DNA of 64,000 nucleotides from Edaphochlamys debaryana. Lineage: Eukaryota; Chlorophyta; Chlorophyceae; Chlamydomonadales. The notes under the pieces were generated by a model. It saw only the letters and a program-made list of their open reading frames with translations. It had not been told where the DNA came from and did no database searches. Made by a program: the position numbers and the translations under genes. The stretch covers positions 186,001 to 250,000 of the forward strand of contig JAEHOE010000100.1 in assembly GCA_016858145.1 (NCBI GenBank), written 5' to 3'. This document shows, piece by piece, positions 47,636-59,348 of the stretch. Positions within the stretch are counted from its first letter, which is position 1; every line of letters begins with the position of its first letter.

Positions 47636-50600
47636 TCACAGGCCCAGGCGGCACAGCGGGTTCTTGCGGACCATGGACAGGGACACCTGGGGGGGGGATC
47701 AGAAGGGGGGGAAGGGGACGGTTAAGCGCAAGAGACGGAGAAGTTGCAAGGGGGCAAGGGGGCAAGGGGGCAAGGGGGCAAGGGTGTGACGGGCTGCTCG
47801 CTCGCGCCGGGGAAGCGTAGGCGCGGTGAACAGCCGGCCGGTCTGCAAGGTGCCCGAAGCCCGTCCCAATCCGCCCATCCAAGACAGGGGGACAGGGCGC
47901 GTGTGTGTTGAGGACGAGGGGGCCGGAGCAGAGGGATTTGGTGCAGGGAGAAGCAATGCATCCACATGCGCCCATCCATATCCCACGCGCCAACTGCCAA
48001 CCGCCAACTGCCAACCGCTCACCCTGTGCCCGAACAGGTCGCGGATGTTGTCGATGCCGTACAGGATCATGGTGGGTCGCTCCAGGGACAGGCCCCAGGC
48101 GATCACGTTGACGTCCTCGGGCAGACCCATGGGTCGGAGCATTTCGGGCCGGAACATGCCCGAGTTGCCCACCTGGGGGGGGAGGAGGAGGGGGGAGGCT
48201 TAGGCTTGGGAGGCTTAGCAAGCGATGGGGAGGGGAGGGAGGCTGGGAACGTGCCCAGAACGCTGCCCCTCGTCGTCGTCCGCAGAGCATTGCCCGGAGG
48301 AGCGCGAGTCGCGAGCCACGGAAGCCATGGCCTTGCAGCAGACAGACCACCCCCGAACTGCATGCCCGCCCTGGGCCCCCGGTCTCAGTCCTCCGGCGTG
48401 TCCCCCAAACCCGCCATCGCTATCTCTTTCGCACCCCGCTCTCACCTCCATCCACTTGCCCAGCTGCTCCGAGTAGCTTTGGGGGGGGGAGGGGTAGGTT
48501 GGAGGGGAGAGGCAGGCAGGGGGAGGAAGACTTATAACGGCAAGTCGGGGTCAGTGCAGGAGAATGCCATGTGAGATGCTCAGCACGGACTCGGACCCGA
48601 ATCTCGGATCTTATAGCCAGCAGATCTGTACGACGCGCTTTCACCTGAAGATCTCCATGCTGGGCTCCGTGTAGGGGTTGTAAGCGGGCTTGAAGCGCAG
48701 CTTCTTGAGGCCGAGGCGGGAGAAGAACTGTGTGGGTGGTCGGGGGGGAACGGGGGATTTAGGACATAAGGAGAACAGTTTCCCGCCACGGGGGTGGGGA
48801 GGGGTCCAAGTTATGCACTAGGGTGCCGTCAACCGCTCCAACCACCCCAACCGCCGCAACCGCCTCCAACCGCCCACCTGGTTGAGCACGCCGATGAGGT
48901 CTCCCAGGGTCAGGCCGCGATCGCAGACCAGGCCTTGGGGGGGGGGGAGGGGGGGAGGAAGGGATGTAGAGGACGGAGGGGAGCGGTTTACAGATCAGGG
49001 AGTGCCGAGGGTGCCGAGGTTAGGGTTGCCCTCTGCCGCATTCCCGCCGTGTCCCGGTCCTGGAGTGCTGATCGGATTACATCAGGGAGTGCCGAGGGTG
49101 CCGAGGGTGGAGTTGCCCCTCTGCTGCATGCCCGGATTCGCATTCCGGCCCCGGAGCGCTGCCCCCATCCAGCGCTGCACGCCTTGCTTCGGCCCGCGCT
49201 AGGCCCTTGCACGCAACCGTCCTCGTCCGGAGCGACTGCCTCCCTCTTCTACCCCGCCTCCCGCTCACCCGTGACCTCCTCTTCGTTCCAAAATTACCCC
49301 TTACCCCCCCGCCCCACACTCCCTCCCCCCCCCTCACCCTCGACCTGGTGGAACTCCGCCAGATGGGTGCGGTCCACCTGGGGGGGGGGATAGGGAAGGG
49401 GAGGGAGAGGAGGGTCCTTGCTGAGGGAATGAGATCACCCAGAGCAGTGATTGACGCTTACTGTCCCGAGGCTGTGGCTACCCCCCCCCCCCTATTCCCT
49501 GCTCCCTACCATCAACCCCCCCCCCTCCCCTCCCCGTCTTTCTCACCCTAGCCCCACCCCACCCTGGTCGTGGCCCCACTATTCTTTCCCCCCTTTGCCT
49601 CCCCCCTCCCCGCCTGCTCATTGCCCCCTTGCCTCCGCCCCCCTGCCTGCAAGCCCCATCTACCTCCCTTTACCTCCTAACCGTCCGCCTTTCCTATCAC
49701 CCTTTTCCCCCGTCCCCTCCCCCCCCTCCCCCCCCCCTTGCCTGCTCGTTGCGGAAGACGCGGTCAATGGAGAAGTACTTGGCGGGCCTGACAGGGGGGG
49801 AGGGGGGGGGTTGAATGGACGTCATGGGGAAAAGTGGGTGGCCCCGCGGCCTTGGTTTGGTCAAGAAGTGGGTGGGCTGAAGCCGTGCAAACGACGCGTC
49901 GTCGGCCCCCAGTTCCCGCTACCGCCCGCGCTGAGCAACCCCTCCTCTCCTCTCGCCTCAACTCTTCTCACCCATCAGCCAAAGTCAAAGAGAGGCATCG
50001 CCCACGCTCAGCAGCCTCCCTGTCCTCTCCTCTCCCCTTCCCCTCTCCTCCCCTCCCCCTCCCTCTTCCCCTTTCCCCCCTCCCCCCTCACTTGAACCCC
50101 CCCGGCTGGTTGGCCAGCTTGTAGAGCATGCGTGAGGACACGGCGGTGGTGTGGGTGCGGAGGAGGTTCTTCTCGGCGTCAGCCAGCTGGGGGGGGGAGG
50201 CAAGAGGGGGGAGATGGGGGGGAGGGGGATCAGGGGGGAGGGGGATCGGGGGATCAGGGAATCAGGGGATGCGGATAATGATGGGCGCTGAGCTCGTGGT
50301 GCTTGTGGTGGCGTGCATTGGTGCGGGGTCCAAGAGCGAGCCACGGGCAGGGCATGGGCAGTAGGGGGGATTGTGGAGGGGGGGGAAGGCGGAAGGTCCG
50401 GGAACATTATGACACACAGGGGCGACAGCTCCCGAGACCACGGCCCGGCCCAGGCCCCAGCTTCCCGCACCTTCCAGCTGTAGCCGTAGCCCAAGCTGCC
50501 GTAGCCGCCGCTCTCGTGCACCGACTGCGGTGTGGCGGGGAGGGAGGGTTTGGGGTCAGTACGCGTCTCCGGTACATGCAATCTGATAGATTTACCACTC

Positions 50601-53600
50601 AAGCTTTTCTCCCCCCCTCCCCGCCCCCCCACTCCCCCCACCTGCACCCACTGCAGGTGTTCCCCCGCCAAGCCCCGGTCCGAGGCGCCACCCCTCACAC
50701 AAGCACACCCCACTGTACCATTTCTGGTTCTCGTCACTTCCCAGGTCCCCATTCACACGGCTCGTGCCATTGCTCAGGCTCGCCGGCTATCCGCCGCGCC
50801 CACGTTTCACCGGCTTACGCGAGCAGCCTCGCCACTGAGCTATTGCCTTCAGGAGCCCACCCCCCCAAAGCCTCCTCCCCTCCACACACGCCCCCACCTG
50901 CACCCGCTGCAGGTAGTCCCCCGGCACGCCCCGGTCCGAGGGCGTTGCCGCGGGCTTGGTGAGGAAGAAGGTGTCGTGCGCGTCGCGGGCGGGGTGCTGC
51001 TGCGGCTGGAAGAGGGCGTCGAAGTTCCAGAAGGACGACTCCACGTACCTAGGGGGTGGGGGTAAGGGGGTGGGGGTAAGGGGGTGGGGGTAAGGGGGTG
51101 GGGAGGGATGGTGTGGGGGGAGGAATGGTGGGAGCGGCCAGTGTACGCATGCACCCGCAGCTGCGTCTGCGGATCCAGATCCGGGTCCGGATCTCACTGG
51201 TTGGTTGGCATCTCCTCGAAGCCCATCTGGGTGAAGATCTTGCGGAACTGGGTCCGGACCTGACAGGGGCGGGGGGGGGGAAGGGGGAGGGGGGGAAGGG
51301 GGTCAAGAGGGAGGAGGGTGCGGGAGCTCGCACGGAGCAAGGCGGTGGCGCGCTTGCGTCGAGGCGCACACACAGATGTCTCGGTATCCCCTTTGCACCT
51401 TCAGCCGTCTCCCGCCTTGGCCCCTTCGCTCTCCCCTTTCCCCCCTCTGGAAACCCCTCCCACCCACCGCACCCCCCAACCCCAAACACACCCCCACCCC
51501 CACCTTGAGCAGCGGGTGCACCCCACCCCCCCGCCGGTGAGTGTCAAAACACACCGCCCCCTTTCCTTTCCCCCCCGGCCCCCCCACCTTGAGCAGCGGG
51601 TGCAGGTGCCCCCCCGCCGGCGGCTGCCCCATGGCGTTGAAGTTGTACTCCTTGAACTCCTGGGTGCGCCACGTGCCCCTGACAGGGGGGGGAGAGGGAT
51701 GGGGGGGGGGTGAAGGGTGTTTGAAGCTGTCAAGAGGGAGAGCGTCTAGTTGTTAGTGGGAGGGTAAAGGGTGATGGGGTGGCCATTCATTGAGGGAAGA
51801 GGCCCGAGGTCCGGCGCGTTGGGTGCGTGGTTGCCAGAAGAAAGGGTGCAAGGGGCGAGGGTGTCGTAGGGTCAAGTCCTTGAGGGCAAGGCAGCCGCGT
51901 ATCCCCCTCTCCCCCCCCACCCACTTCGCCACCATGTCGAAGGTGAGGTCGGTGGCGGGCTTCTTGCGCTCCAGTGCGAACTTGGGGCCCTTAGTCAGCT
52001 TGTACGTCTTCCACTGCCTGAGGGCGTGGTGAGGAGATGGGGGGGAGAGGGAGGGGGGAGACGGCGTTATCGGCCCCACGAGACCCTCGCAATTTGCACG
52101 TGTCGTCACACTCAAATCAAGAGTCGTTGCATCCGTACAGATGAGCCTGCGCTTCTTGGCCTCGCCAGCTATGTAACCCAATACAAACCCCGTCGCCTAA
52201 CTACACACAAGGACTTTCGGTTGGGCGGGCACTACGCGGAGCTAATCACACCTTCGGAGTCTCGCCGGGCTTTCCGCTTGCTTACAGTTTCCTCGTTGCC
52301 TGACACAAGGACTTTCACCCAGGCAGCACCCACTCTGGCTTGATGAGCTTGCGCTTCTTGGCCAGGTTCTCTGCGTCCGACTGGGCCAGCTCCCGCCCCG
52401 CCGCCACGTCAGCAAGCAGCGCCTGCGTGCGGTCTTCAATGGACTCCACCTGTGGGGGGGGAGAAGGGGGGGGGCGAAAGCGGTCAAGGGAGGAGGGCTA
52501 GCTGGGCATCACCCATGACCTGTCTTCCCACCAAAAACGGCCCTGCCCTCCACCGGACCCCGCGCCTCCACCCCCAGCCGGCCGATACCCGCTACCCACC
52601 CGCCAACCCCTCCTCGGCCGTCAGACCTGTCACACAACACAGGCCCCAGGCCCGACCAACAAACACATGCCGGCCCCCACCACAAGCGCCACCACAATCT
52701 CGTCCCAACCGCCAACCCAATCAGCGCAACCGCCACCGGCTAACCGCCAGCCCACTTTGGAGCCCATGCCAGCAGGGCCGCCCCAGCGCTGCTTGAGACC
52801 ATGGCCGGAGGCGGGTGTTCCCCCCTCCCAAAATCACGGGGGCTCCGGTCGTGGCCGGTCCCAGGGCCTGGGAAGCGATGTCCGCCGCACAGCTGCTCTG
52901 CCCCCAACCCTCCCTCCACTTTCCTTGCCCGCTTGCGTACGCTGCCACCCTCCCTCCCCGCCGCCACCACGGCCCACACCACCCACCCCAGCGGCCCCTT
53001 CCCCCCAACCGATGCCAAGCACGCCTTCCCTCCTCCCCTCCATCCAGCACCCACACACACACCTTGCACCTTGTCAAGCGCCCCCCTCCCCCCCCCCCCC
53101 CTTCCCCTCCCCCCCCCCTCTCCTCCCCCCTCCCCCCTCCCCCCCCTCCCCCTCCCCCTCCCCCTCCCCCCTCCCCCCTCCCCCCCTACCCACCTTGCGC
53201 ACCACCCTGGGCTCCCCCCCGCCGCTCTTGTCCAGCGCCAGCCACTTGCCCTGCATGGCCTGCTTGAAGCCCACGTCGCCCGCCTCGCCGGGGACAGCGG
53301 CCTGGGGGGGGAAGGGAGGGAGGGGGAGGGGGGGGAGGGGGCGGTGTGTTGGCGGGGGAGGGGCACGGCTTGGCCAGAGGGTTTTAGGGCCTGGGGCCTT
53401 TAGGGTAGGCGCGGAGCTTGGGGGATGGGGCGGTGCTCTCTATTCCCAGGGAACCACAGGGCCTCAGCTCCGGGGTGCCAGGGGTTCGTTATGGACTCAG
53501 TTAGCGACGAGGGGGCGGGGGTGAGCCCAGCGACGTTCCCTGGGAATAGAGGTTGAGGGCGTGCCGATACGGCCCATGCAGCACTTCCGCCCTCCGCAGG

Positions 53601-55052
53601 CCGCGCACCCGCCCTCACTGGCAGCACGCCTGCCGCCCGCGGGCCTCGGAGGGCCCCGCCCGCGCCGCCCCCTCCCCCGACAGGGCCCCGCCTCGGCTGC
53701 CCTCGCTCGTGGACCCCCCCCCCGCCCCCTGGCCCCCAGATCCTACCTAGAGCTAGAGCTCCACAACCGCCCCCCCCCCCCCCCGGGCACTCCCTTTCCC
53801 CCCCCGCCCCACCCCCCCTCGGCCCCTTACACCCCACCTCGAGCTCCGCCATGGTGATGCCCCACCCGCCGGCGCGTGTCAAAACACACCGGCACCTCCC
53901 CCTCCCCCTCCCCTCCCTTCCCCTCCATCCCCCCCGCCTCCCCACCTTGAGCTCCGCCATGGTGATGCCGTTGGGGCCCACGGCGTCAAAGACCTGGCGA
54001 CGAGGTCGTGTGGGCCGGCGGGGCACGGGTCAGGAGCTCGCAAGAGAGGACACGTCGATGGAGAGGGCACATCGAGAGAGCAAGGGCCGTAGGGGCCACA
54101 GCAATGGAGGGGCGCAACCCCGCGCACTTTGACGGTGGAAGCAACCAGCAACCAGCCGAAGCCCAAGCCAAGGGGATCCCCTAGCGCAACCCCCGCCCTC
54201 AGCCGCCCGACGCTCGTACGGCGGTTGCCGTACATCGCGCCGTACGAAATTAGAATCCGAAGCCGCGTGGATCTGGATCCAGCCCGGGATCCAGGCCGCA
54301 CCTGGGCCTCGGGGGAGCCGGCGGTGAGGTAGGACTGCGACTCCTCCGTCAGGGCGTAGCGGAAGTGGTCAATGTCCTGTGGGGGTGTGTGTGTGGAAAG
54401 AGAGGGGAAGCACGTTAGGTCATGGAACTGAGTTGCGCGAAGCGTTGTGGGGTCAGGGTGAGGGTGCTAGCCTTTTGGTGGCGGTGTCGTGGAGAGGCGG
54501 GGGGAGGGAGTGAGGGAGGGGGCTGCGGGTGCGCTGGGTCCGGGACCCGGCGGCGGGTTCGATGGTGCTGTGGACGCGCCCTTCCTTCAGGGTGCTGGTT
54601 CCTTGCGCCCCGTGCCTCTCACAAAAATGAGGGGACTTGAGGGGGGGGGGGTTAAGCTGCCAGGGGAAGCCTAGGACCCTGCTGCCTCGACTCCCCACGC
54701 GCGCGCTGGGGCTGGGCCTTCCCCTGCCGCGTGACCCCCTCGCAGCTGCGGGCCTGCTCGCAGTTCCTCGCGTCCCCCGAATGGCTTCCGGGCAGCCTTG
54801 CTAGCCCCCGGCTCCTATGGAGCTGTCTCGCGGCCAAGCCGCAGCGTGGTGGAGGTGGCCATCGCGGCACGCATCGCCCCGTGCACACGACGAGCGCACC
54901 TCCGCGACAATCATCTCAGAGGCTTGCAGACTGCGGATGGTGCCCACGAGCACCATGTGGTCCACGCCCAGCGTCTTGGCGAGCTCGCCGGAATCGGCGA
55001 TGGTCTCCTGCGCATTCAGCGTCTGGAGCAGGTTGCTCTCCAGATCTGCCAT
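47636..55052 (-). CDS. Phenylalanyl-tRNA synthetase alpha subunit, cytosolic
   Basis: Eighteen exons (54900-55052, 54302-54376, 53946-53993, 53194-53301, 52319-52449, 51925-52017, 51588-51678, 51198-51259, 50898-51048, 50471-50524, 50092-50186, 49742-49787, 49338-49377, 48878-48933, 48645-48727, 48446-48476, 48023-48172, 47636-47686) give 505 aa, close to human FARSA. The N-terminal winged-helix part starts [20 protein letters not shown]. The catalytic class II core shows [82 protein letters not shown] and [10 protein letters not shown]. It pairs with a beta subunit (not in the window) to charge tRNA-Phe. There is no presequence. Intron 12 has a GC donor (CAG|GCAAGG). Several introns contain extra copies of exon ends with donors. 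Confidence 0.92.
50640..50690 (-). repeat. Copy of the PheRS exon 9 end inside intron 9
   Basis: On the minus strand this segment reads almost as the last 45-50 bases of exon 9 (encoding [14 protein letters not shown]); the copy encodes [14 protein letters not shown]. It is followed by the same GTGGGG donor and lies about 250 bases downstream of the true junction at 50898. Confidence 0.85.
51500..51605 (-). repeat. Second copy of the PheRS exon 7 end plus donor, with a GTGTCAAAACACACCG spacer
   Basis: The real exon ends CTGCTCAAG|GTGGGG at 51588. The same 17-base exon tail and donor recur at 51504-51520. Between the copies, at 51531-51556, lies CCGCCGG...GTGTCAAAACACACCG, which is also found in intron 3. 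Confidence 0.8.
53829..53972 (-). repeat. Second copy of the PheRS exon 3 end plus donor, with the same spacer
   Basis: The real exon ends GCGGAGCTCAAG|GTGGGG at 53946. A 26-base copy (with CTCGAG for CTCAAG) lies at 53838-53863 with its own GTGGGG. Between the copies, at 53868-53891, is GCCGGCGCGTGTCAAAACAC, matching the spacer of intron 7. Confidence 0.8.
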
Positions 55053-55441
55053 GTTTAATTGCTTGGTGCAGCTATAGCAAAGGCGAATTCAGTAGCGGCC
55101 GCTAGAAGCCTGTGTGAGCCCACCGCGCCGCAAGTGCACGCGGGCAACCTGTAGGGAACTAAATCACTGCAAACCAGGGTAGGATTGCGCCTAAGCTGGT
55201 TCTAATTGTGTTGCGACGATCGCACGCGTGGTGCGAGGCAGGCGCGCTGGATGGGCGTTCGCCGGGATGAACAGGGCCAGCCGAAACCAGTCGAATACCC
55301 TGCACCCACATTTAATTAGCCTCTCGCTCACACAGCGAGCACTTCGCCCCCTGCAACGACAGTCGGAACCGTGCAATTGCCCTCCCCGGCTTGCGCCAGC
55401 CCTTCCCGCTCCGCCTTTCATCGCTCCCCTCGAGCCGCAAC
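55053..55441. promoter_or_regulatory. Shared divergent promoter, PheRS alpha / YchJ-like gene
   Basis: 389 bases separate the start codons. The stretch near 55055-55095 and the CATTTAATTAGCC at 55308 are AT-richer. No defined element was recognised. The start of the YchJ-like frame could lie further upstream only with a non-ATG codon. Confidence 0.5.
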
Positions 55442-57956
55442 ATGCTCAGACACGCATCAGCGACCGGCGCAAGCGCCAGAGTCACCGACCGACTCGGTGC
55501 CCCGTCGCCGGCGGTCCGCCCGCGCCTGCCTATCCCAGCCGTCCGCGGCACGTGCACCAACACACAGCCAGAGAACCCAGCTGCCGTCCCGAGGTTCTCC
55601 ATCGTTGCTGCTGCGGGAGCCAAGTCGGCGAAGGCAGCGGGCGCCGCTGGAGCAAAGGCCGGGAAGGGTTTCGGAGCCGCCAAGGCGCCCCCCGCCCAGG
55701 ACACGTGTGCGTGTGGCTCCAAGAAGGTCTACCGGGTGAGTGGACGGAGGGGACGGAGGGGGGAAGCCGGAGACATCCCACGAGCCCAAACTCGTGAACG
55801 GCGTCACGGCTGTAACCTCTGTGCAAGGACCGTGTGGATGCGCAACTAACAGTGTCTGGGTACCGTGCGTCCGGGCCCACGCGGGGCGCTCGGGGGCCGC
55901 GTCAAGGGCGCAGCTACTCTTGTGGTGACAGAATGGGGGCTGCTCGTGTTAACCGGGGAAGCGTAGGCGCGGCTGCCTTGTATGTATGAGGGAGCGCGAG
56001 GAGTTGACGGTCTGCTGTGGGTTTTGCGGCCTGAAACCACATAGGCGCGCAGCGCCATAGCAGCCTGAGGCAGGCAGGAGAAGGGCGGGTGGCAACGCAC
56101 GAACCCTCACCCGTTCTCGCCCACAATTTTTCCTCCCCTGCCTCACTGCAGGAGTGCTGTGAGCCGTACCACAGCGGCGCTGCCGCCCCCGCCGATGTGG
56201 AGGCGGCGCTGAGGGCGCGGTTCTGCGCCTTCGTCAAGGGCAGGCGGGTCCCTTGGGGGGGAGGGGGGCGAGTGGATGGAGGGGGAAGGGGGCGGCACGA
56301 GAGGGGAGACAGGGGGAGAGGAGAGGGGATGTGCGCCCTCGTCAAGGGCGGGCGGGGGTGAAGGGGCCTGACGAGGGGCATTGGGGAAGCAGGCGCAAGC
56401 GCAGGTTGGGAAGGGGGGAGAAGCCAAGGGTGCCCTGGCCAAGGTGCCGTATAGTGATCCGGTATCGTGCCATGCCGTACACCTGCCGTACCTCTGCCGC
56501 CGTACCTCTGTACCTCTGTCGTGCCGCCAGGGTGCCGTACCTGGTGTCCACGTTCCACCCGCTGTACCACTCGTTTAAGTACGAGGGCAGCGCCCCCGGT
56601 GGCTCCATGGACCAGCTGAGGCGGGACGTGGAGGCAGCCACCAAGCGCTTCACGTACTCGGCGCTCAAGGTGAGGGGGGAGCGAGGGCATCCGGGGCAAC
56701 AGGGACGAAACGGCGGATAGGAGGGCGGCGTCCAGGTCTTGTCCCTATGCCGCCTTCCTCCACCCCCACCCCGGTGGTGCACATACTGCCACTGCCAAAC
56801 AGGGGTGCGCTGACCCCCTTCGCCCCCCCCCTCCCCGTCAGGTCCTTGAGGTGGCCCCTGGGTCGCACCCGGATGAGTCATTCATCACCTTCAGGTGCGG
56901 CCCCGGGGGGTGCGTGCTGGCCATAGGCCCATAGCAGGCTGATCACCGCACTCGGCCTCGGCTGCGTGCTGTGGTTGCCAAGGCTTGCGTGTCAGCTTTC
57001 AGACCCGGGCCACCCGGGCAGAAAGAGGAAGGGGGGGGGGGGGCGCAGAGGTGCAGGGAGCGTAGTCCGGATCACCGTGCTCCACTGCCGCTTGGGCTCT
57101 GGGCTCTGGGCTCAGGCGTTCCATGCATCACCCGGGCTGCCGGGGGCTGCGGAAGCGGCGGCAGGGGTCGAGAGAGGGTTGAGAGGGTCGTGCGCGCTGC
57201 GCATTCTGCGTGGACCAGGGTGGTGTCAGACGGCAGGCCGCTCATCGGACTCGGCCCATGCGCTTCGCCCTTGCCTGCTCCTGCGTCCTGGCCACGCCCT
57301 CACCTCCCAAACCCGGCCCTCTCCCTTTCACCCCCCCAGGTACAACTCTATCAACAAGGTCAACCCAGAGCGCAACGTGGACGGATCGGTCAAGTGAGGA
57401 GGACGGGGGAGGGGGGAGCCGGGGGAGCCGGTGGGGGCCGGACGGGACAGCACTGCCCCTCCGCCAGCCGGCCTTGTGCCTGCTCTCCCAGCCCTCGCCT
57501 CGCCGAGGAATGGAGTGGAGCAGGGACTTGAGACCAGGGCCACCTCCATCCATCGGAGTAGCCAACGCACTCGACAGCCACAGGTAACCCCCACGACCCC
57601 TCGCTTCACGTTTGAACCAAGGCCCCCTTCCACCTCCCCCCGCCCCCAGCGCTGGAAGCATGGTCGAGCGCTCAGGACCCCATTTCTCGTGTCCTGGTCC
57701 CGCACTCTCTGTTGTTCCCCCTCCCTAATCCCCTGTGCACCCCCCCACCCCCTTCCCCCTTTTCCCCCCACACAGGGTTGGAACCACCGTGGAGCGCTCC
57801 CGCTTCCTTCGCGACCCCGCCGTGGGCCCCGGCTGGCGCTTCGCCGACTACGAGCTGATCGACTACCCCACCTGGATGGAGGAGGCCAAGCAGGCGGAGC
57901 AGCGGGCGAGGGGGGCCGTGGTGGAGGGGGCCGGGGCGGGGGCGGCGTCCAGCTAA
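55442..57956 (+). CDS. YchJ-like SEC-C motif protein, organelle-targeted
   Basis: Six exons (55442-55735, 56152-56243, 56531-56669, 56842-56894, 57340-57393, 57776-57956) give 270 aa. The first 80 residues are rich in Ala/Arg/Ser and poor in acidic ones, suggesting a chloroplast or mitochondrial presequence. A SEC-C zinc motif spans the first intron: CACGSKKVYR then ECCEPYH (Cys89, 91, 100, 101). It is followed by FCAFVKGR and VPYLVSTFHPLY, the YchJ/UPF0225 pattern. The rest (FTYSALKVLEVAPG, DESFITFRY, VERSRFLRD, DYELIDYP) fits the NTF2-like fold of that family, with no catalytic role known. Intron 2 must use a GC donor (GGCAG|GCGGGT) to keep the FVKGR-VPYL junction in frame. A near copy of the exon 2 end lies at about 56334 inside that intron. 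Confidence 0.8.
56228..56362 (+). repeat. Copy of the YchJ-like exon 2 end inside intron 2
   Basis: GCGCCTTCGTCAAGGGCAGG at the exon end is echoed by GCGCCCTCGTCAAGGGCGGG near 56334, each followed by CGGG. The copies lie about 105 bases apart. Confidence 0.8.
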
Positions 57957-59348
57957 GGAGCAAGGTTGAGGGAGAGGCGGCGGAGGGGGGCTGTAGTAGG
58001 GACGGCAGCCGAGGGTGAAGAAGGGGCGGAACGCGGGAGAGGGAAGCTGGAGGAGGCCAGGCAGGCGGAGACGCGGGCTGAACGAGCCAACGGCTGAACG
58101 AGGGTCAGGCTCCAAGCAGGGGCCATGAAGCGCAGCGTTAAGAGGAGGGCCGAGGGAAGGAAAGTTGGAGCGCGGTTCGGGTGGCGTGTGGGCCTATGGG
58201 GGCGGCGCTGGACGGGCGCCCGGGCCCGGGCCCCGGGGGCTGGGCGGTGCAGCCAGTGTGCCTTCAAGCGCTGCTAGGTAGCCCTAGGTAGCCCTCCTGC
58301 TAGTGCACTGCATGGAGGCTATGCCCTCCGGCCCCCGAGCGCTGCTGAGCCGCCCTGCGGGCCAGAGCCCAGAGGCCGAGCGAGCACTGTAGTGAGCACG
58401 GCAGACCCGTGACACCGCGGGGCCAGCACAAGCGGACAGCACGCAGCAATTGGCACAATCCTTGTACAAATGCCAGCAGATGCTGGTCACTCCAAGACTC
58501 CAAGTGACACCCAAGGTTGCGCGACAGCGGCTGTCCCCTGGGCGGCATGCAGCGACCTGAGCAACCCTGTTCCGCCGACCTGGGCACTCCTTTCGCCAGC
58601 CCCCCTACCGATACAGCTGTCTGCTTGTGCTGCTTGTCAATGCCGCAGCATGGGACATGCACTGCGAGGCACCAGCGAGGCCAAGACACCAGCCCCACGC
58701 AACCCAACCCATCCTCCCCCAACTTGCCCCGCTCCCGACGACACGCCACCGTCCGCAGTCCAGCGACAAGCGGGGCGCCCCCATGGGGGCGGAAAAGGGC
58801 TGAGCCCCTCACCCATCTGCTACGCGACCCATTCCCCGTGGTAACCGTGGGCGCACTATAATCCTCGCTAACTGACCCAGTCCTTGGCTTGAGCCGCAGC
58901 ATGAGACATGCGCTGCGAGGCACCGCAGCTGCAAGCCAAGACACAGCATCACTGCACTACGCAACCCAACCCAACCCATCCTCCCCCAACTCGCCCGAAA
59001 GAATCATGCATGTGCATACGCGCAGTTAGCTGTCATAGCACCCTTTCCCCACAGACACAGACACAGATCAAAGCCCCACCGAAACGCGCTTCGCAGCGCT
59101 ACGGCAGTTGGGCAGTGTAACGGTCAACCGCTGTCTCCGCCGGGGGACCCCATGCGAGGTACCCCGGCGCCTGCCTCCGACTTTCACTACCAACCTTCAA
59201 ACCCATGCAAAGATCGGCCGCCGGCGCTGGTTGCCAATACGGCACTAGCCGCCAGCCGCCCGAAACCGAAACGCCTGCAATGGGGACCAGGCCCACACGG
59301 GCCCGCACAGGCCCAACGCGGGCCCAGTGGGGCCCAGTGGGGCCCCGC
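57957..59348. other. Convergent gene-free stretch with a ~250-bp tandem duplication
   Basis: This holds the 3' UTRs of the YchJ-like gene and the OPR-like gene. A segment beginning GCCGCAGCATGGGACATGCA at 58642 recurs at 58893 (period about 251), ending in matching CAACCCAACCCATCCTCCCC runs. TGTAA at 59116-59120 could serve the plus-strand gene, but at a distance of 1.2 kb. No exon series was recognised. Confidence 0.55.

Noticed and set aside
53371..53385. TTTTAGGG-like telomeric word
   Set aside because: Single occurrence without tandem repetition; not a telomere or interstitial array.
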